The notes under the pieces were generated by a model that saw nothing but the letters and a program-made list of their open reading frames with translations, ran no database searches and was not told the origin of the DNA. A stretch of 64,000 bases of DNA from JACPVF01 sp964502095 (lineage in GTDB: Bacteria > Chloroflexota > Anaerolineae > Anaerolineales > Villigracilaceae): positions 62,001-126,000 of the forward strand of contig CAZCUF010000007.1 of the NCBI GenBank assembly GCA_964502095.1. The letters are read 5' to 3'. The translations under genes and the position numbers were made by a program. Position 1 is the stretch's first letter. Every line of letters starts with the position of its first letter. This document shows positions 23,681 through 31,975 of the stretch, piece after piece.

Positions 23681-24586
23681 ATGATGCATCGTCAAGCCAA
23701 ACTTATATTGGCGGGTTTAGCGCTTCTTTTCGGACCTCTTGCCTGCTCCCCTTCCGTTCAACCGACTGTTACCCAAACCTTCATCCCCGCTTCGCCCACG
23801 TTTACACCTTCCCCGATTCTCCCCACCCCCGCGCCGACTCTCACTGCGACCCCGCTGGCCTGCCTCACTCAACCCGGCCGCGTAGATTCGGGCGTGCTTG
23901 AAACCACTAATCCGCCTCAACAGTATCTTATTTATTTGCCGCCTTGTTACGATCAGCAAATCAACCTGCGCTATCCGGTGCTTTACCTTCTGCACGGACA
24001 AACTTATATCGACGATCAATGGGTTCGTCTCGGCGCGGCTTCCAGCGCCGATCAATTGATTCTCTCCGGTCAGGCTCCGCCGTTCATTATCGTCTTCCCA
24101 GATGACCGTTACTGGAATCTGCAAGCCGGGCCGGGATTCGGCGACCGCCTCGTCAATGATCTGATTCCCTATATTGATCAAACGTATCGCACATTGGCAG
24201 ACCGTCAGCATCGCGCGCTGGGCGGCCTCTCACGCGGCGGCGGCTGGACCGTCGAACTGGGATTCACCCATTGGCAATTATTCGGCGAATTGGGACTGCA
24301 TTCCCCCGCCGTCTTTGCTGAAGACGCCCCTTTCGTTGCAGGCTGGATCGCGGCCATTCCGCCTCAATCCTGGCCTCGGCTCTGGCTCGATATTGGCGAC
24401 CAGGACCGCGAACTTGGTTACGCGCGCCAGCTTGAGAATATTCTGTCCCAGCTCGAAGTTCCGCATGAATTTCACCTGTATTCCGGCGATCACACGGAAG
24501 CATATTGGAGTCAGCACGTAACGGAATATCTGCGCTGGTATGCGGCCGGCTGGATGACGCCCGACCAAGGCACGCCCCAACCTTAA
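23681..24586 (+). CDS. Putative esterase, secreted lipoprotein
   Basis: A 301-residue lipoprotein. The signal peptide (MMHRQAKLILAGLALLFG) ends in a lipobox LAC with Cys at about 22, followed by a Thr/Pro-rich linker to about 60. The alpha/beta-hydrolase domain of the esterase D type has RYPVLYLLHGQTY, the nucleophile elbow GGLSRGGGW, the acid residue near WLDIGDQDRE, and the catalytic His in YSGDHTEAYW. It likely acts outside the membrane on ester-linked sugars or acyl groups. Confidence 0.85.
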   Translation: MMHRQAKLILAGLALLFGPLACSPSVQPTVTQTFIPASPTFTPSPILPTPAPTLTATPLACLTQPGRVDSGVLETTNPPQQYLIYLPPCYDQQINLRYPVLYLLHGQTYIDDQWVRLGAASSADQLILSGQAPPFIIVFPDDRYWNLQAGPGFGDRLVNDLIPYIDQTYRTLADRQHRALGGLSRGGGWTVELGFTHWQLFGELGLHSPAVFAEDAPFVAGWIAAIPPQSWPRLWLDIGDQDRELGYARQLENILSQLEVPHEFHLYSGDHTEAYWSQHVTEYLRWYAAGWMTPDQGTPQP

Positions 24587-24591
24587 TCCCT

Positions 24592-24597
24592 TATAAT
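24592..24597 (+). promoter_or_regulatory. -10 box of galE
   Basis: TATAAT 21 bases before the ATG at 24619, with GGAGAG at 24610-24615 as ribosome-binding site. Unlike its neighbours this gene has a normal short leader. Confidence 0.5.
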
Positions 24598-24618
24598 TTG
24601 GCTTCCAATGGAGAGAAC

Positions 24619-25596
24619 ATGAATATCTTTGTAACGGGCGGCGCAGGTTATATCGGCTCTGCAACTGCTGAAGCTTTGTTGAATGCCGGGCATTCCGTCA
24701 CCGTGTTCGACGCGTTGTTCACCGGTCACCGCGCCGCACTGCCGGATGGCGCAAAATTCATCCAGGCAGACCTGGCCGATGAAGAGACATTGAACCGCGC
24801 TCTGCGCGCCGAATCGTTCGACGCGGTCATGCATTTCGCGGCCTTCATCGAAGCCGGTGAGAGTATGAAAGACCCGGGCCGTTTTTTTCGCAACAACCTT
24901 GTCAATTCGCTGGCCCTGATCGAAGGCGCGGTACGCGCGGGAATCGCGCGTTTTGTCTTTTCCTCCACGGCGGCGGTATACCAATCCAATGATGAGCCGT
25001 TGACCGAAGAGTCGCCGCTCGGCCCCACGAACGCTTACGGCCAGACCAAGTTGATGACCGAACAGGCTCTCGAATGGTATCGTCAGATTCATGGATTGCA
25101 CTTTGCCGCCCTGCGTTATTTCAATGCCTGCGGCGCGCTTCCCAATCGCGGCGAGGCGCATCAACCTGAATCGCATTTGATTCCGCTTGTACTGCGCGTT
25201 GCGCTGGGGCAGGCCAAATCCGTTGCCATTTACGGCACAGACTATCCCACGCCGGATGGAACGTGTATCCGTGATTACATTCACCTCGCGGATCTGGTTT
25301 CGGCGCATATGCTGGCTTTGAACGCGCTCGAGAAACGCGATAGATTGATTTACAACCTCGGAAGCGGAAACGGGTTCTCGGTCCAGGAAGTGATCGAAAC
25401 GGCGCGCGAAGTCAGCGGGCATCCGATCCCCGCGGTCGAATCGCCGCGGCGCCCGGGCGACTCAGCACGGCTGGTCGCTTCGTCGGAGAAGATCCGCCGC
25501 GAGTTGGGTTGGAAGCCTCAGCACGATAATCTTAAAGAAATTGTAGCCAGCGCCTGGGAATGGCATCGCACACATCCGAAAGGCTATGAAAAATGA
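24619..25596 (+). CDS. galE: UDP-glucose 4-epimerase
   Basis: A 325-residue extended short-chain dehydrogenase interconverting UDP-glucose and UDP-galactose. NAD-binding FVTGGAGYIGSATAE, the catalytic FSSTAAVYQ and YGQTKLMTE (Tyr-x3-Lys), then RYFNACGA and the late RPGDSARLVAS are all in place. The ATG at 24619 has a ribosome-binding site; the longer upstream frame is not supported. It overlaps the M50 protease gene by four bases. Confidence 0.93.
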   Translation: MNIFVTGGAGYIGSATAEALLNAGHSVTVFDALFTGHRAALPDGAKFIQADLADEETLNRALRAESFDAVMHFAAFIEAGESMKDPGRFFRNNLVNSLALIEGAVRAGIARFVFSSTAAVYQSNDEPLTEESPLGPTNAYGQTKLMTEQALEWYRQIHGLHFAALRYFNACGALPNRGEAHQPESHLIPLVLRVALGQAKSVAIYGTDYPTPDGTCIRDYIHLADLVSAHMLALNALEKRDRLIYNLGSGNGFSVQEVIETAREVSGHPIPAVESPRRPGDSARLVASSEKIRRELGWKPQHDNLKEIVASAWEWHRTHPKGYEK

Positions 25597-26243
25597 TTTT
25601 AACTTTTGTTGTAGTGCTGATCGGCTGGGTTTTCTCGCTGTGCCTGCATGAGTTCGCGCACGCGCTCGTGGCCTATTATGGCGGCGATTTCACCGTGCGC
25701 GAAAAAGGCTATCTCACGTTCAATCCGCTCAAGTACACACATCCTGTTTACTCGTTGTTACTGCCACTGCTCTTTTTGGTGATGGGCGGGATCGGCCTGC
25801 CGGGCGGCGCGGTGTATATCGAACGCTGGCGCCTGCGCGGACCTCGCTGGGAAAGCGCCGTCGCCCTGGCCGGCCCGGCGGCCAATGCGCTTCTGGCCCT
25901 GATCCTGGGCCTGTTTCTGAACCTTATGCCGATCAGCAACTCGGGCATTTGGCCGGGATTGGCATTCCTGGCATTGTTGCAGATTTCGGCTGTAGTGTTG
26001 AATCTGATTCCTGTGCCGCCTTTCGACGGGTATGGGATTCTCGAACCGCATCTGCCGACGGAGTGGCGTATGCGCCTGGCAGAGACGCGCGGCCTGTTGT
26101 CGTTTGCCGTGTTTTTTGTTTTATGGTATGTGCCGTTTGTGAATAATGTTTTCTGGGGGTTGGTTGGGTTGCTTGCGCGGCTGGTGGACGTACCGTTACA
26201 ACTGGCGGTTGCGGGATTGAATCAATTTATGTTTTGGCGTTAA
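25593..26243 (+). CDS. Site-2 protease family (M50) membrane metalloprotease
   Basis: A 216-residue multi-pass membrane protein. The zinc motif LHEFAHALVAYYGG (HExxH at about 19-23) lies in the first helix, and the second-ligand motif VPPFDGYGIL (about 144-153) in a later one. There is no PDZ domain, as in short archaeal-type members. Such proteases cut other proteins inside the membrane, often to release regulators. Coupled to galE by an ATGA overlap. Confidence 0.88.
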   Translation: MILTFVVVLIGWVFSLCLHEFAHALVAYYGGDFTVREKGYLTFNPLKYTHPVYSLLLPLLFLVMGGIGLPGGAVYIERWRLRGPRWESAVALAGPAANALLALILGLFLNLMPISNSGIWPGLAFLALLQISAVVLNLIPVPPFDGYGILEPHLPTEWRMRLAETRGLLSFAVFFVLWYVPFVNNVFWGLVGLLARLVDVPLQLAVAGLNQFMFWR

Positions 26244-26403
26244 GCCAACACAGCCGCGAAACTGGCGTTTTTATGTGTCAATTTAAAGTGGGGGATTTTG
26301 CATTCAGCCTTTTCGCGCGTATCTTTACAAAGCGGACTAATTTAGTTATAATATTAGTGTATTATTTCACAATTGTGTTATATAGTTCCTGGAAAACATT
26401 ACT
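26244..26403 (+). promoter_or_regulatory. AT-rich intergenic region before the NADH dehydrogenase gene
   Basis: 160 bases without a gene. The last 90 bases are A/T-rich and carry TATAAT-like boxes near 26346-26351 and TTATAT near 26379. The promoter of the NADH dehydrogenase gene is probably here; the exact box is not certain. Confidence 0.4.
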
Positions 26404-27663
26404 ATGAACGAAGTGAACGTAGAAAACCTCCCCCATGTGGTTATCGTCGGCGCCGGCTTTGGCGGGCTGACCGCCGCACAGAAACTGGCGCACGCGCCCG
26501 TACGTATTACTCTGATCGACCGAAGGAATTACCATTTATTTCAGCCGCTTTTATATCAAGTAGCCATTGCGGGCCTGTTGCCCTCGCAGATTGCATACCC
26601 GGTGCGCACGATCTTCCGCGGGCAGAGGAATCTGACCTTCCAAATGGGCGAGGTCGGCGCGGTGGATTTGAACGCGCGCTATATCAGGATGAACGGCTCG
26701 GCCATTGCATACGATTACTTGATTCTGGCAATCGGCGGACAGACGAATTTCTTCGGCCTCGATTCGATTGAACACGCGAGTTTTCAACTCAAGGGTGTGG
26801 AAAGCGCGGTCGAAACGCGCAACCATCTTTTGTCCATGCTGGAGCGCGCCAGCAAAGAACCCGATTTCGAAAAACGGCGGGCCATGCTGACCTTTGTCAT
26901 CACCGGCGGCGGCCCGACGGGCGTTGAAACCGCAGGCGCGCTGGCCGAGTTGATTCGTCATGTTTTGACCAAAGATTACCGCGATATGGATTTGAACGAA
27001 GTACGCGTTTTCCTGCTCGAAGCGGCGGATCACTTAATGGGCAATTATCCTGCGGAATTGCGCAAGGCCACCCTCGATCTACTGCATCGCAAACGTGTGG
27101 AAGTGATGCTCAATACCAGGTTGATGGATTACGACGGGGAAAAAGTCAAATTGAGCGATGGGACGGCGATCAACGCGCTGACGTTGATCTGGACGGCGGG
27201 CGTGAAAGCCTCTGAGCTGGCAAATCGGCTCGGGGCACGGCAGGCAGGTTCAGGTCGGGTGGTGACCGAATCTACATTGCAACTGGCTGGGCATCCGCAG
27301 GTTTTTATTATCGGCGACGCGGCGTATTTCGAAGATGGAGACGGTCATCCACTGCCCATGCTGGCGACAGTTGCTCAACAACAAGCCGTTGCCACTGCGG
27401 ATAATATCCGCCGCGCCTTGAAAGGAGAGACGCTTCGCCCGTTTCGTTACAAGGACCCGGGCCTGCTCGCCACCATTGGGCGCAACGCGGCTGTGGCGCG
27501 CATCGGCGGATTTTCGTTCAGCGGTTATATCGCCTGGGCCATCTGGGTGGTGTTGCATATCTACCGGCTGATCGGTTTTCGCAACCGGCTGGCGGTGCTG
27601 ATCAATTGGGCCTGGGATTATCTCTTCTACGATAATCAGGTGCGTTTGATCACGAAAGATTGA
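26404..27663 (+). CDS. Type II NADH dehydrogenase (NDH-2)
   Basis: A 419-residue FAD-dependent enzyme that passes electrons from NADH to quinones without pumping protons. The FAD-binding VVIVGAGFGGLTAAQKL (about 11-27), the NADH-binding VITGGGPTGVETAGALAEL (about 163-181) and the FAD-closing VFIIGDAAYFEDGDGHPLPM (about 299-318) are clear. The C-terminal 60 residues are amphipathic and hydrophobic (AIWVVLHIYRLIGF), as expected for membrane attachment. Confidence 0.92.
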   Translation: MNEVNVENLPHVVIVGAGFGGLTAAQKLAHAPVRITLIDRRNYHLFQPLLYQVAIAGLLPSQIAYPVRTIFRGQRNLTFQMGEVGAVDLNARYIRMNGSAIAYDYLILAIGGQTNFFGLDSIEHASFQLKGVESAVETRNHLLSMLERASKEPDFEKRRAMLTFVITGGGPTGVETAGALAELIRHVLTKDYRDMDLNEVRVFLLEAADHLMGNYPAELRKATLDLLHRKRVEVMLNTRLMDYDGEKVKLSDGTAINALTLIWTAGVKASELANRLGARQAGSGRVVTESTLQLAGHPQVFIIGDAAYFEDGDGHPLPMLATVAQQQAVATADNIRRALKGETLRPFRYKDPGLLATIGRNAAVARIGGFSFSGYIAWAIWVVLHIYRLIGFRNRLAVLINWAWDYLFYDNQVRLITKD

Positions 27664-27694
27664 GCGGAAGGTTTCACCGCGCGGCGGCTTTCTT

Positions 27695-28408
27695 CTATTG
27701 CAAATAACTGCTAAATTGCGAGAGCAGGAAGATGGATAAGATTGCAAACCCGTTCACGAGAAAATGCAGGATCATGCCCGGCCAGACCGAGTTCGAGCGA
27801 TGATACACATAAGCCAGTACGCAACCCAATATGAAGGTGGGGATCAACGCGGCAGGTTCGAGATGCGACAGTGAAAACAGGGCCGAACTCAACAGCATGG
27901 CCTTGACCCACCCGTACCTTTGGCGAAACCCCGCGAACAGAAAGCCGCGGAAGAATGTCTCTTCCACGAGCGGGGCCAAAATCCCGCCCACAAAGAAAAA
28001 TGTAACCGGTGAACCGAGCTTGCTGATCAGTTCCACGATTGTATCGCCCTGGGTTGGGATGTGCAGTGCCGCCAGAATCAAGTTGTGGACGATGACAATC
28101 GAATAAGCGATGATCATCACGCCACAGCCAAGCGCCAATGTGCTCCACTTGAACCGGATAAAGCCCAGATATTTCCAGTCGTATCCCTTCCATGCAAAAA
28201 TGACTATGATCGGAACGATCAGGATCAACTCGGAGAGCACGAGCGCTACACTGCTCGAGAGAAAACGCGTGCCGACGATCACCGCGGCCGCGGCGAGTCC
28301 CACCAAGACCACGACCAGAATGCCCAGTCCCAGCCAGGTATCGGCCAGCGTCCACGGAACATAATTTTCGGGGCGCGTTTCGGCGGGGGTGGTTTTAATT
28401 TCTTCCAT
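27695..28408 (-). CDS. CPBP-family intramembrane metalloprotease
   Basis: A 237-residue membrane protein with about seven helices. The ABI/CAAX protease motifs are present: EETFFRGFLFAGFR (EExxxR), SLSHLEP and LHFLVNG. Bacterial members process small peptides or membrane proteins, often in bacteriocin immunity or stress. It lies 20 bases after the channel-like gene in the same direction. Confidence 0.9.
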   Translation of the reverse strand: MEEIKTTPAETRPENYVPWTLADTWLGLGILVVVLVGLAAAAVIVGTRFLSSSVALVLSELILIVPIIVIFAWKGYDWKYLGFIRFKWSTLALGCGVMIIAYSIVIVHNLILAALHIPTQGDTIVELISKLGSPVTFFFVGGILAPLVEETFFRGFLFAGFRQRYGWVKAMLLSSALFSLSHLEPAALIPTFILGCVLAYVYHRSNSVWPGMILHFLVNGFAILSIFLLSQFSSYLQ

Positions 28409-28428
28409 AATCTTCCGTTTCCCGGATT

Positions 28429-28785
28429 TCAGTTCGATGAATCGTCATCGATTCCCAAATGAAGGTGGTGCATGAAGCGATGAAATACCGGCGCAATCAA
28501 AACCCCCACAGCCACCAGCAGGATCATGCCTGCAAATAAGGCATAGATCGACGCAAAGATTTTGCCCGCCGTGGTGTGCAATGCAGTGACCGGTCCCATG
28601 CCGCCCAACAACATCGAGGCGTTGAGAAGCGAGTCGATCCAGGATAGGCCCTCGAAGTAACGATAACCGAGTACGCCGATCAAAAGTGAGATGCCCACAA
28701 TCGCAAATGAAAAAAGCGTATAAAGCAGAACGCGCCGATAGAAAAGCGAACGCGGTAGTAAAGGCTCATTACGATGTTCGAACAT
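28429..28785 (-). CDS. Two-helix membrane protein resembling a K+ channel pore unit
   Basis: A 118-residue protein with two membrane helices (about 20-42 and 75-100). Between them, SLLNASMLLGGMGPVTALH and TTAGKIFASIYALFAG align by eye with the pore helix, filter and second helix of Ion_trans_2 channels. In place of TVGYGD the filter reads LGGMGP, so potassium selectivity would be lost. It may be a non-selective channel or a membrane scaffold. AAGGAG precedes the ATG at 28785. It lies two bases after the DUF6504 gene. Confidence 0.6.
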   Translation of the reverse strand: MFEHRNEPLLPRSLFYRRVLLYTLFSFAIVGISLLIGVLGYRYFEGLSWIDSLLNASMLLGGMGPVTALHTTAGKIFASIYALFAGMILLVAVGVLIAPVFHRFMHHLHLGIDDDSSN

Positions 28786-28787
28786 GA

Positions 28788-29156
28788 TCAATCTCCTTCG
28801 GTCAACTCTCGATACAGGTACCACTGGCCTTTGCGACGGTCGGCGTCTTGCGGAGCGCGGTCATAATATAGATCGAAGACCTGGTCGGAATCCACGCGCA
28901 CGCGAAAATAAAAGCGGCCCACTCCCAGCGAGCCGCGCCCGGCGGCTGTGGCCGCGTGACTCGGACGCATATTGCGCGCCATTTTGCCGCGGCGTGTGAA
29001 GTCGTTCCACTCGGCCAGCCTTGCGGTCACGCGATAGCTTTGGCCGTTCCACATAAAACCGTCCGGGCACGGCGGAGTCTTTTCCAGCGCGGGCGGCTGG
29101 TCGAAGCGGACCTCGATGATATGGTCGTGGAAGTGCAAGGATTTGAATTCGGCCAT
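28788..29156 (-). CDS. DUF6504-like protein
   Basis: A 122-residue soluble protein. EVRFDQPPALEKTPPCPDGF, then FMWNGQSYRVTARLAEW, followed by FYFRVRVDSDQVFDLYYDRA matches the pattern of DUF6504, small proteins of unknown function often found near error-prone polymerases. No such polymerase is nearby here. The ATG at 29156 was chosen because it begins the conserved part; the longer frame lacks support. TATAAT lies at 29184-29189 on the minus strand. Confidence 0.65.
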   Translation of the reverse strand: MAEFKSLHFHDHIIEVRFDQPPALEKTPPCPDGFMWNGQSYRVTARLAEWNDFTRRGKMARNMRPSHAATAAGRGSLGVGRFYFRVRVDSDQVFDLYYDRAPQDADRRKGQWYLYRELTEGD

Positions 29157-29286
29157 GGGCGTAGGCAGGTTTCCTTCAATTGGATTATACTTTTTTCGTT
29201 CATTTCGCGGCGGCCCGCCTTCGGAGCAATCTTTGGCTTCTCCCAATCATCGCGACCTGTTTCATCAATCCAATACATCGGACAAA

Positions 29287-30192
29287 ATGACTCTGTTCCA
29301 GTCCATGCTGGACGCGCGTCAATTGACTCCCGACGAAGCTTATGCTCTGCTCAACACGATTCACGCGGAACTGGGAACTGGCGCGAACGACCCGGCCGAC
29401 TACGCCCGTTATGCGGAGTTAATGGAGGCTTTGCGCGCCGAGATGCCGGATGTGCATCAACGCGTGATCGAAACCTGGACAGGCCGAAAGTCGAGTGTGA
29501 GCGCGCCCTCGTCGGAGTCTGATATGACCGAGGCTGAGGCTGAATCAGACGAAGATGAAACGGAAGAACCCCCAGCCGAGACTGTGAATCAAAAGCCTGA
29601 AACCGTATCCGCGGAGGGCGAAATGGAAGAAGGCGAAGGAGAACCAGAGGAAGAACCCGAAGAAGAGCCGGAAGAAGAATCGGAAGAAGAAGAAGGCAAA
29701 GAAGAACTGGAAGGAAGCGGGGAAGATGATGAGACAGATGACGAAGAAGAGGAATCCGAAGAGGCGGAAGAAAAAGGAAAAGAGGAGGAGGAAGAGCCGG
29801 AAGAAACGGAAGAGAGCGACGAGCAAGAGAAGGAAGAGGAAGAAGAAGAAACGGAAGAAAACGGCGAACAAGAGAAAGAAGAAGAGTCGGAGGAAGCGGA
29901 AGAAAGCGAAGAGCCGGAGAGTGAGGAATCCGAAGCCGAGGAAAAGGAGACGGACGAAGAGGAAGCGGAAGAGTCTGAGGCGGAGGGAGAAGAATCCGAA
30001 ACGGAGGCCGAGGAACCGGCGGAGGAAGAAGCGGGCGAGTCCGCTGAAGAAGGCGAGGAGAGCGAATATCCGGAGAGCGAGGAGCCGGAGGCTGAAGCGG
30101 CGGGGCAGGAAGAATCGGCTGAGGAGGGGGCAGAGATCGGGTTCGAGGAGGCGGGAGGCGAAGAAGCGGAAGGCCCCGAGGTGGCAGAATAA
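29287..30192 (+). CDS. Protein with a highly acidic, glutamate-rich disordered tail
   Basis: About 301 residues. The first 65 residues form a helical domain (MTLFQSMLDARQLTPDEAY) of unknown family. From about residue 75 to the end the protein is almost entirely Glu, Ser, Thr, Gly, Ala and Asp, with Glu dominating and very few hydrophobic residues, so it should be unfolded and strongly negative. No signal peptide or membrane helix is seen. Possible roles include binding basic proteins or metal ions. The strand bias for G and A is extreme. A terminator overlaps the stop codon. Confidence 0.72.
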   Translation: MTLFQSMLDARQLTPDEAYALLNTIHAELGTGANDPADYARYAELMEALRAEMPDVHQRVIETWTGRKSSVSAPSSESDMTEAEAESDEDETEEPPAETVNQKPETVSAEGEMEEGEGEPEEEPEEEPEEESEEEEGKEELEGSGEDDETDDEEEESEEAEEKGKEEEEEPEETEESDEQEKEEEEEETEENGEQEKEEESEEAEESEEPESEESEAEEKETDEEEAEESEAEGEESETEAEEPAEEEAGESAEEGEESEYPESEEPEAEAAGQEESAEEGAEIGFEEAGGEEAEGPEVAE

Positions 30193-30220
30193 AGCACAGA
30201 TAATTGTTGATCCGTGCTTT
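30191..30220. terminator. Bidirectional terminator after the acidic-tail gene
   Basis: AAAGCACAGAT pairs with ATCCGTGCTTT at 10 of 11 positions around an 8-base loop. T- and A-rich ends on both sides suit the convergent DNA glycosylase gene as well. Confidence 0.75.
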
Positions 30221-30243
30221 TGATTTACTCCGCGCGTCCGAAC

Positions 30244-31149
30244 TTATTTCGCGTCGGCTTTGTCTTCCTGACCGGTATATTTCCAGTCCCAGAACCAGAA
30301 TGCCAGGCCTTTGAATTCGCCCCATTTTTTGAACGCGGCTTCCACTTCCTTGGCGCCGACAGGTTTACCTTTATGCCATTCATGCGAGACCAATTTCAAC
30401 GCCCATGAATCGATCGGAATGTAATCGGAACGCCCTAAAATCAAAAGCAGGTTGGCCGCCGCATACGGTCCCACGCCATTGATCTTCAATAATTCCTTGC
30501 GCAGTTCGGGTGTGGGCAGGGCACTGGTTTTGAGAGATTCGAGATCGAGCGCGCCGAATGCAACTTGCACAGCCAGCTCATGCAGAGCCTGCGCGCGATA
30601 TCCCACGCGGACTTTTTCTTTTAGAACCGTGGGGCTGGAGGCCGCGATGGCAATCGGTTCGGGAAATGCGTGCTTCTTTGAATCTTCGGGCAGGGGCTGG
30701 CCGAATTCGCGAATTAGATTCAGATTCATGTTTTTGGTCGCGGTCCATAATGTGTTGGTGGTCAAAATCGTTTTGACCACATCTTCGAACAAAGTTGGGG
30801 AGCGCAGGACGCGGCCGCGCGCCAGCTTTCTGGCCTGAGCCAGTTTCGGTTCCCCGCGTGCCGCGGTATAGAATGCGGAAAAATCCAGGTCGAGCCCGAA
30901 CATCCAGGAAACTTTTTCCGCCACTTCGTATTGTTCGTTACCGCTTAATTTTTCGGTTTCGACGGTCAGACCTTCGGGCGCTTCGTTCATGCGTAATTCG
31001 ATCACGCGGCCGCGCTTCAAGCGCAGTATGTACGAGAGCGTCTGCGATGACTCGTCGAATTCAAAGGGCGCCATTTGTGACCAGCCGTGCGAATTGACCA
31101 CGGACATGAAGTTGAACGGCTGACGCGCTGGAAGATGTAATTTGATCAT
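30244..31149 (-). CDS. HhH-GPD DNA glycosylase (AlkA/OGG-like)
   Basis: A 301-residue base-excision repair enzyme. An N-terminal AlkA_N/OGG-like domain (about 1-110) precedes the HhH-GPD domain. The hairpin LKINGVGPYAAANLLLILG (about 218-236) and the catalytic Asp in IPIDSWALK lie at the usual spacing. A lysine suited to a lyase mechanism (in ELRKELLK) lies just before the hairpin, but whether it is catalytic is uncertain. The ATG at 31149 starts the conserved MIKLHLPARQPF segment. Confidence 0.85.
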   Translation of the reverse strand: MIKLHLPARQPFNFMSVVNSHGWSQMAPFEFDESSQTLSYILRLKRGRVIELRMNEAPEGLTVETEKLSGNEQYEVAEKVSWMFGLDLDFSAFYTAARGEPKLAQARKLARGRVLRSPTLFEDVVKTILTTNTLWTATKNMNLNLIREFGQPLPEDSKKHAFPEPIAIAASSPTVLKEKVRVGYRAQALHELAVQVAFGALDLESLKTSALPTPELRKELLKINGVGPYAAANLLLILGRSDYIPIDSWALKLVSHEWHKGKPVGAKEVEAAFKKWGEFKGLAFWFWDWKYTGQEDKADAK

Positions 31150-31198
31150 TGTCGAATGACGGAATCTAATCTGCAAATATTCGAAGTTCGATTACAAG

Positions 31199-31204
31199 TA
31201 TAAT
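31199..31204 (+). promoter_or_regulatory. -10 box of the 93-residue thioredoxin-fold-like gene
   Basis: AGTATAAT with seven bases before the ATG at 31212, one of the clearest cases of the leaderless pattern. Confidence 0.6.
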
Positions 31205-31211
31205 CCCTGAT

Positions 31212-31493
31212 ATGGTCAAACTTTATCGTGAATTGAACAGCGCAAAAGCCGATACCATCGAAGCGGAACTCAAGGATATGATCTTCGGTTACGACCGCGT
31301 GATCGTCGATTCGGCGCAGGCATCCGCCTTGTTCGGCGGCAAACGTTCCCTGCCGATCATCACCAATAATGAAAAGGTCGTCAGCGGCGAAGAGATCGCG
31401 CCTTATTTGACGGAATTAAGAAAGTTGATGCACGACTGGCAGGCGTTCCAGGGCGATTCCTGTTACGTGGACGATAACGGGAAAGTCTGCTAA
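31212..31493 (+). CDS. Glutaredoxin-like fold protein without the CxxC site
   Basis: A 93-residue protein. MVKLYRELNSAKADTIEAEL and YDRVIVDS resemble the first strand-helix-strand of glutaredoxins, and LPIITNNEKVVSGEEIAPYL resembles the cis-Pro loop and last strands. The CxxC is replaced by NSAKAD, so a normal dithiol reaction is impossible. Two cysteines near the C-terminus (in DSCYVDDNGKVC) might take part in another redox role. Its end overlaps the stop of the convergent YbaK-like gene by four bases. Confidence 0.55.
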   Translation: MVKLYRELNSAKADTIEAELKDMIFGYDRVIVDSAQASALFGGKRSLPIITNNEKVVSGEEIAPYLTELRKLMHDWQAFQGDSCYVDDNGKVC

Positions 31494-31975
31494 GCGCGCA
31501 GGGCGATCTTCACCAGTTCCGGTTTTGCGATGCGCAGGTAATCGGCTGACTTCATGAAGATGGATCGGTCGAGACGGCCTGCGTTGAAAACGACTTCCTC
31601 ATTCTCCGCGATCAACGGATCAGCCAGGACTTGAAGCTGGCCGCTGAACGAAAAAGGCGGTATCGCGCCGAGGACGCACCCCGTTAACTCCTGCGCCTTC
31701 TCGCGCACTGCGAACGCCGCGCTATCCGCGCGGTAGTGGGCTTTGACTCCCTCGAAATCAATGCGGCAATCGCCGGGAACATTGGCGAGACAATAAATAT
31801 TCTCCCTTTTGGAGACTCTCACCTGCAAAACAATGGACTTGATGGATTGTTCGATCCGGTTACCGCGGATTCCGGCGATCAATTCTGTGCGGCCTTCAGC
31901 TTCATGCTCCACGACGCGATAAACTGCTCCCCAATCGTCGAGCAGGGCGCAGAGTTGTACATGGACGTCACTCAT
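31490..31975 (-). CDS. YbaK/EbsC family aminoacyl-tRNA deacylase-like protein
   Basis: A 161-residue protein of the YbaK/ProRS-INS family, whose members hydrolyse mis-charged aminoacyl-tRNAs. VYRVVEHEAEGRTELIAGIRG opens the domain, SIKSIVLQV holds the conserved Lys, and LTGCVLGAIPPFSFSGQLQV (substrate loop, GxxPP) follows. Which amino acid it corrects is unknown. The start overlaps the GNAT gene stop by eight bases. Confidence 0.88.
   Translation of the reverse strand: MSDVHVQLCALLDDWGAVYRVVEHEAEGRTELIAGIRGNRIEQSIKSIVLQVRVSKRENIYCLANVPGDCRIDFEGVKAHYRADSAAFAVREKAQELTGCVLGAIPPFSFSGQLQVLADPLIAENEEVVFNAGRLDRSIFMKSADYLRIAKPELVKIALRA

Noticed and set aside
24583..25422. 279-residue minus-strand frame opposite galE
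   Set aside because: galE is complete on the plus strand and the minus frame has no recognisable domain.
29351..30325. Long Pro/Leu/Arg-rich and Ser-rich frames opposite the acidic-tail gene
   Set aside because: They arise from the strong G/A bias of the coding strand. Their composition is implausible and they overlap a well-supported gene.
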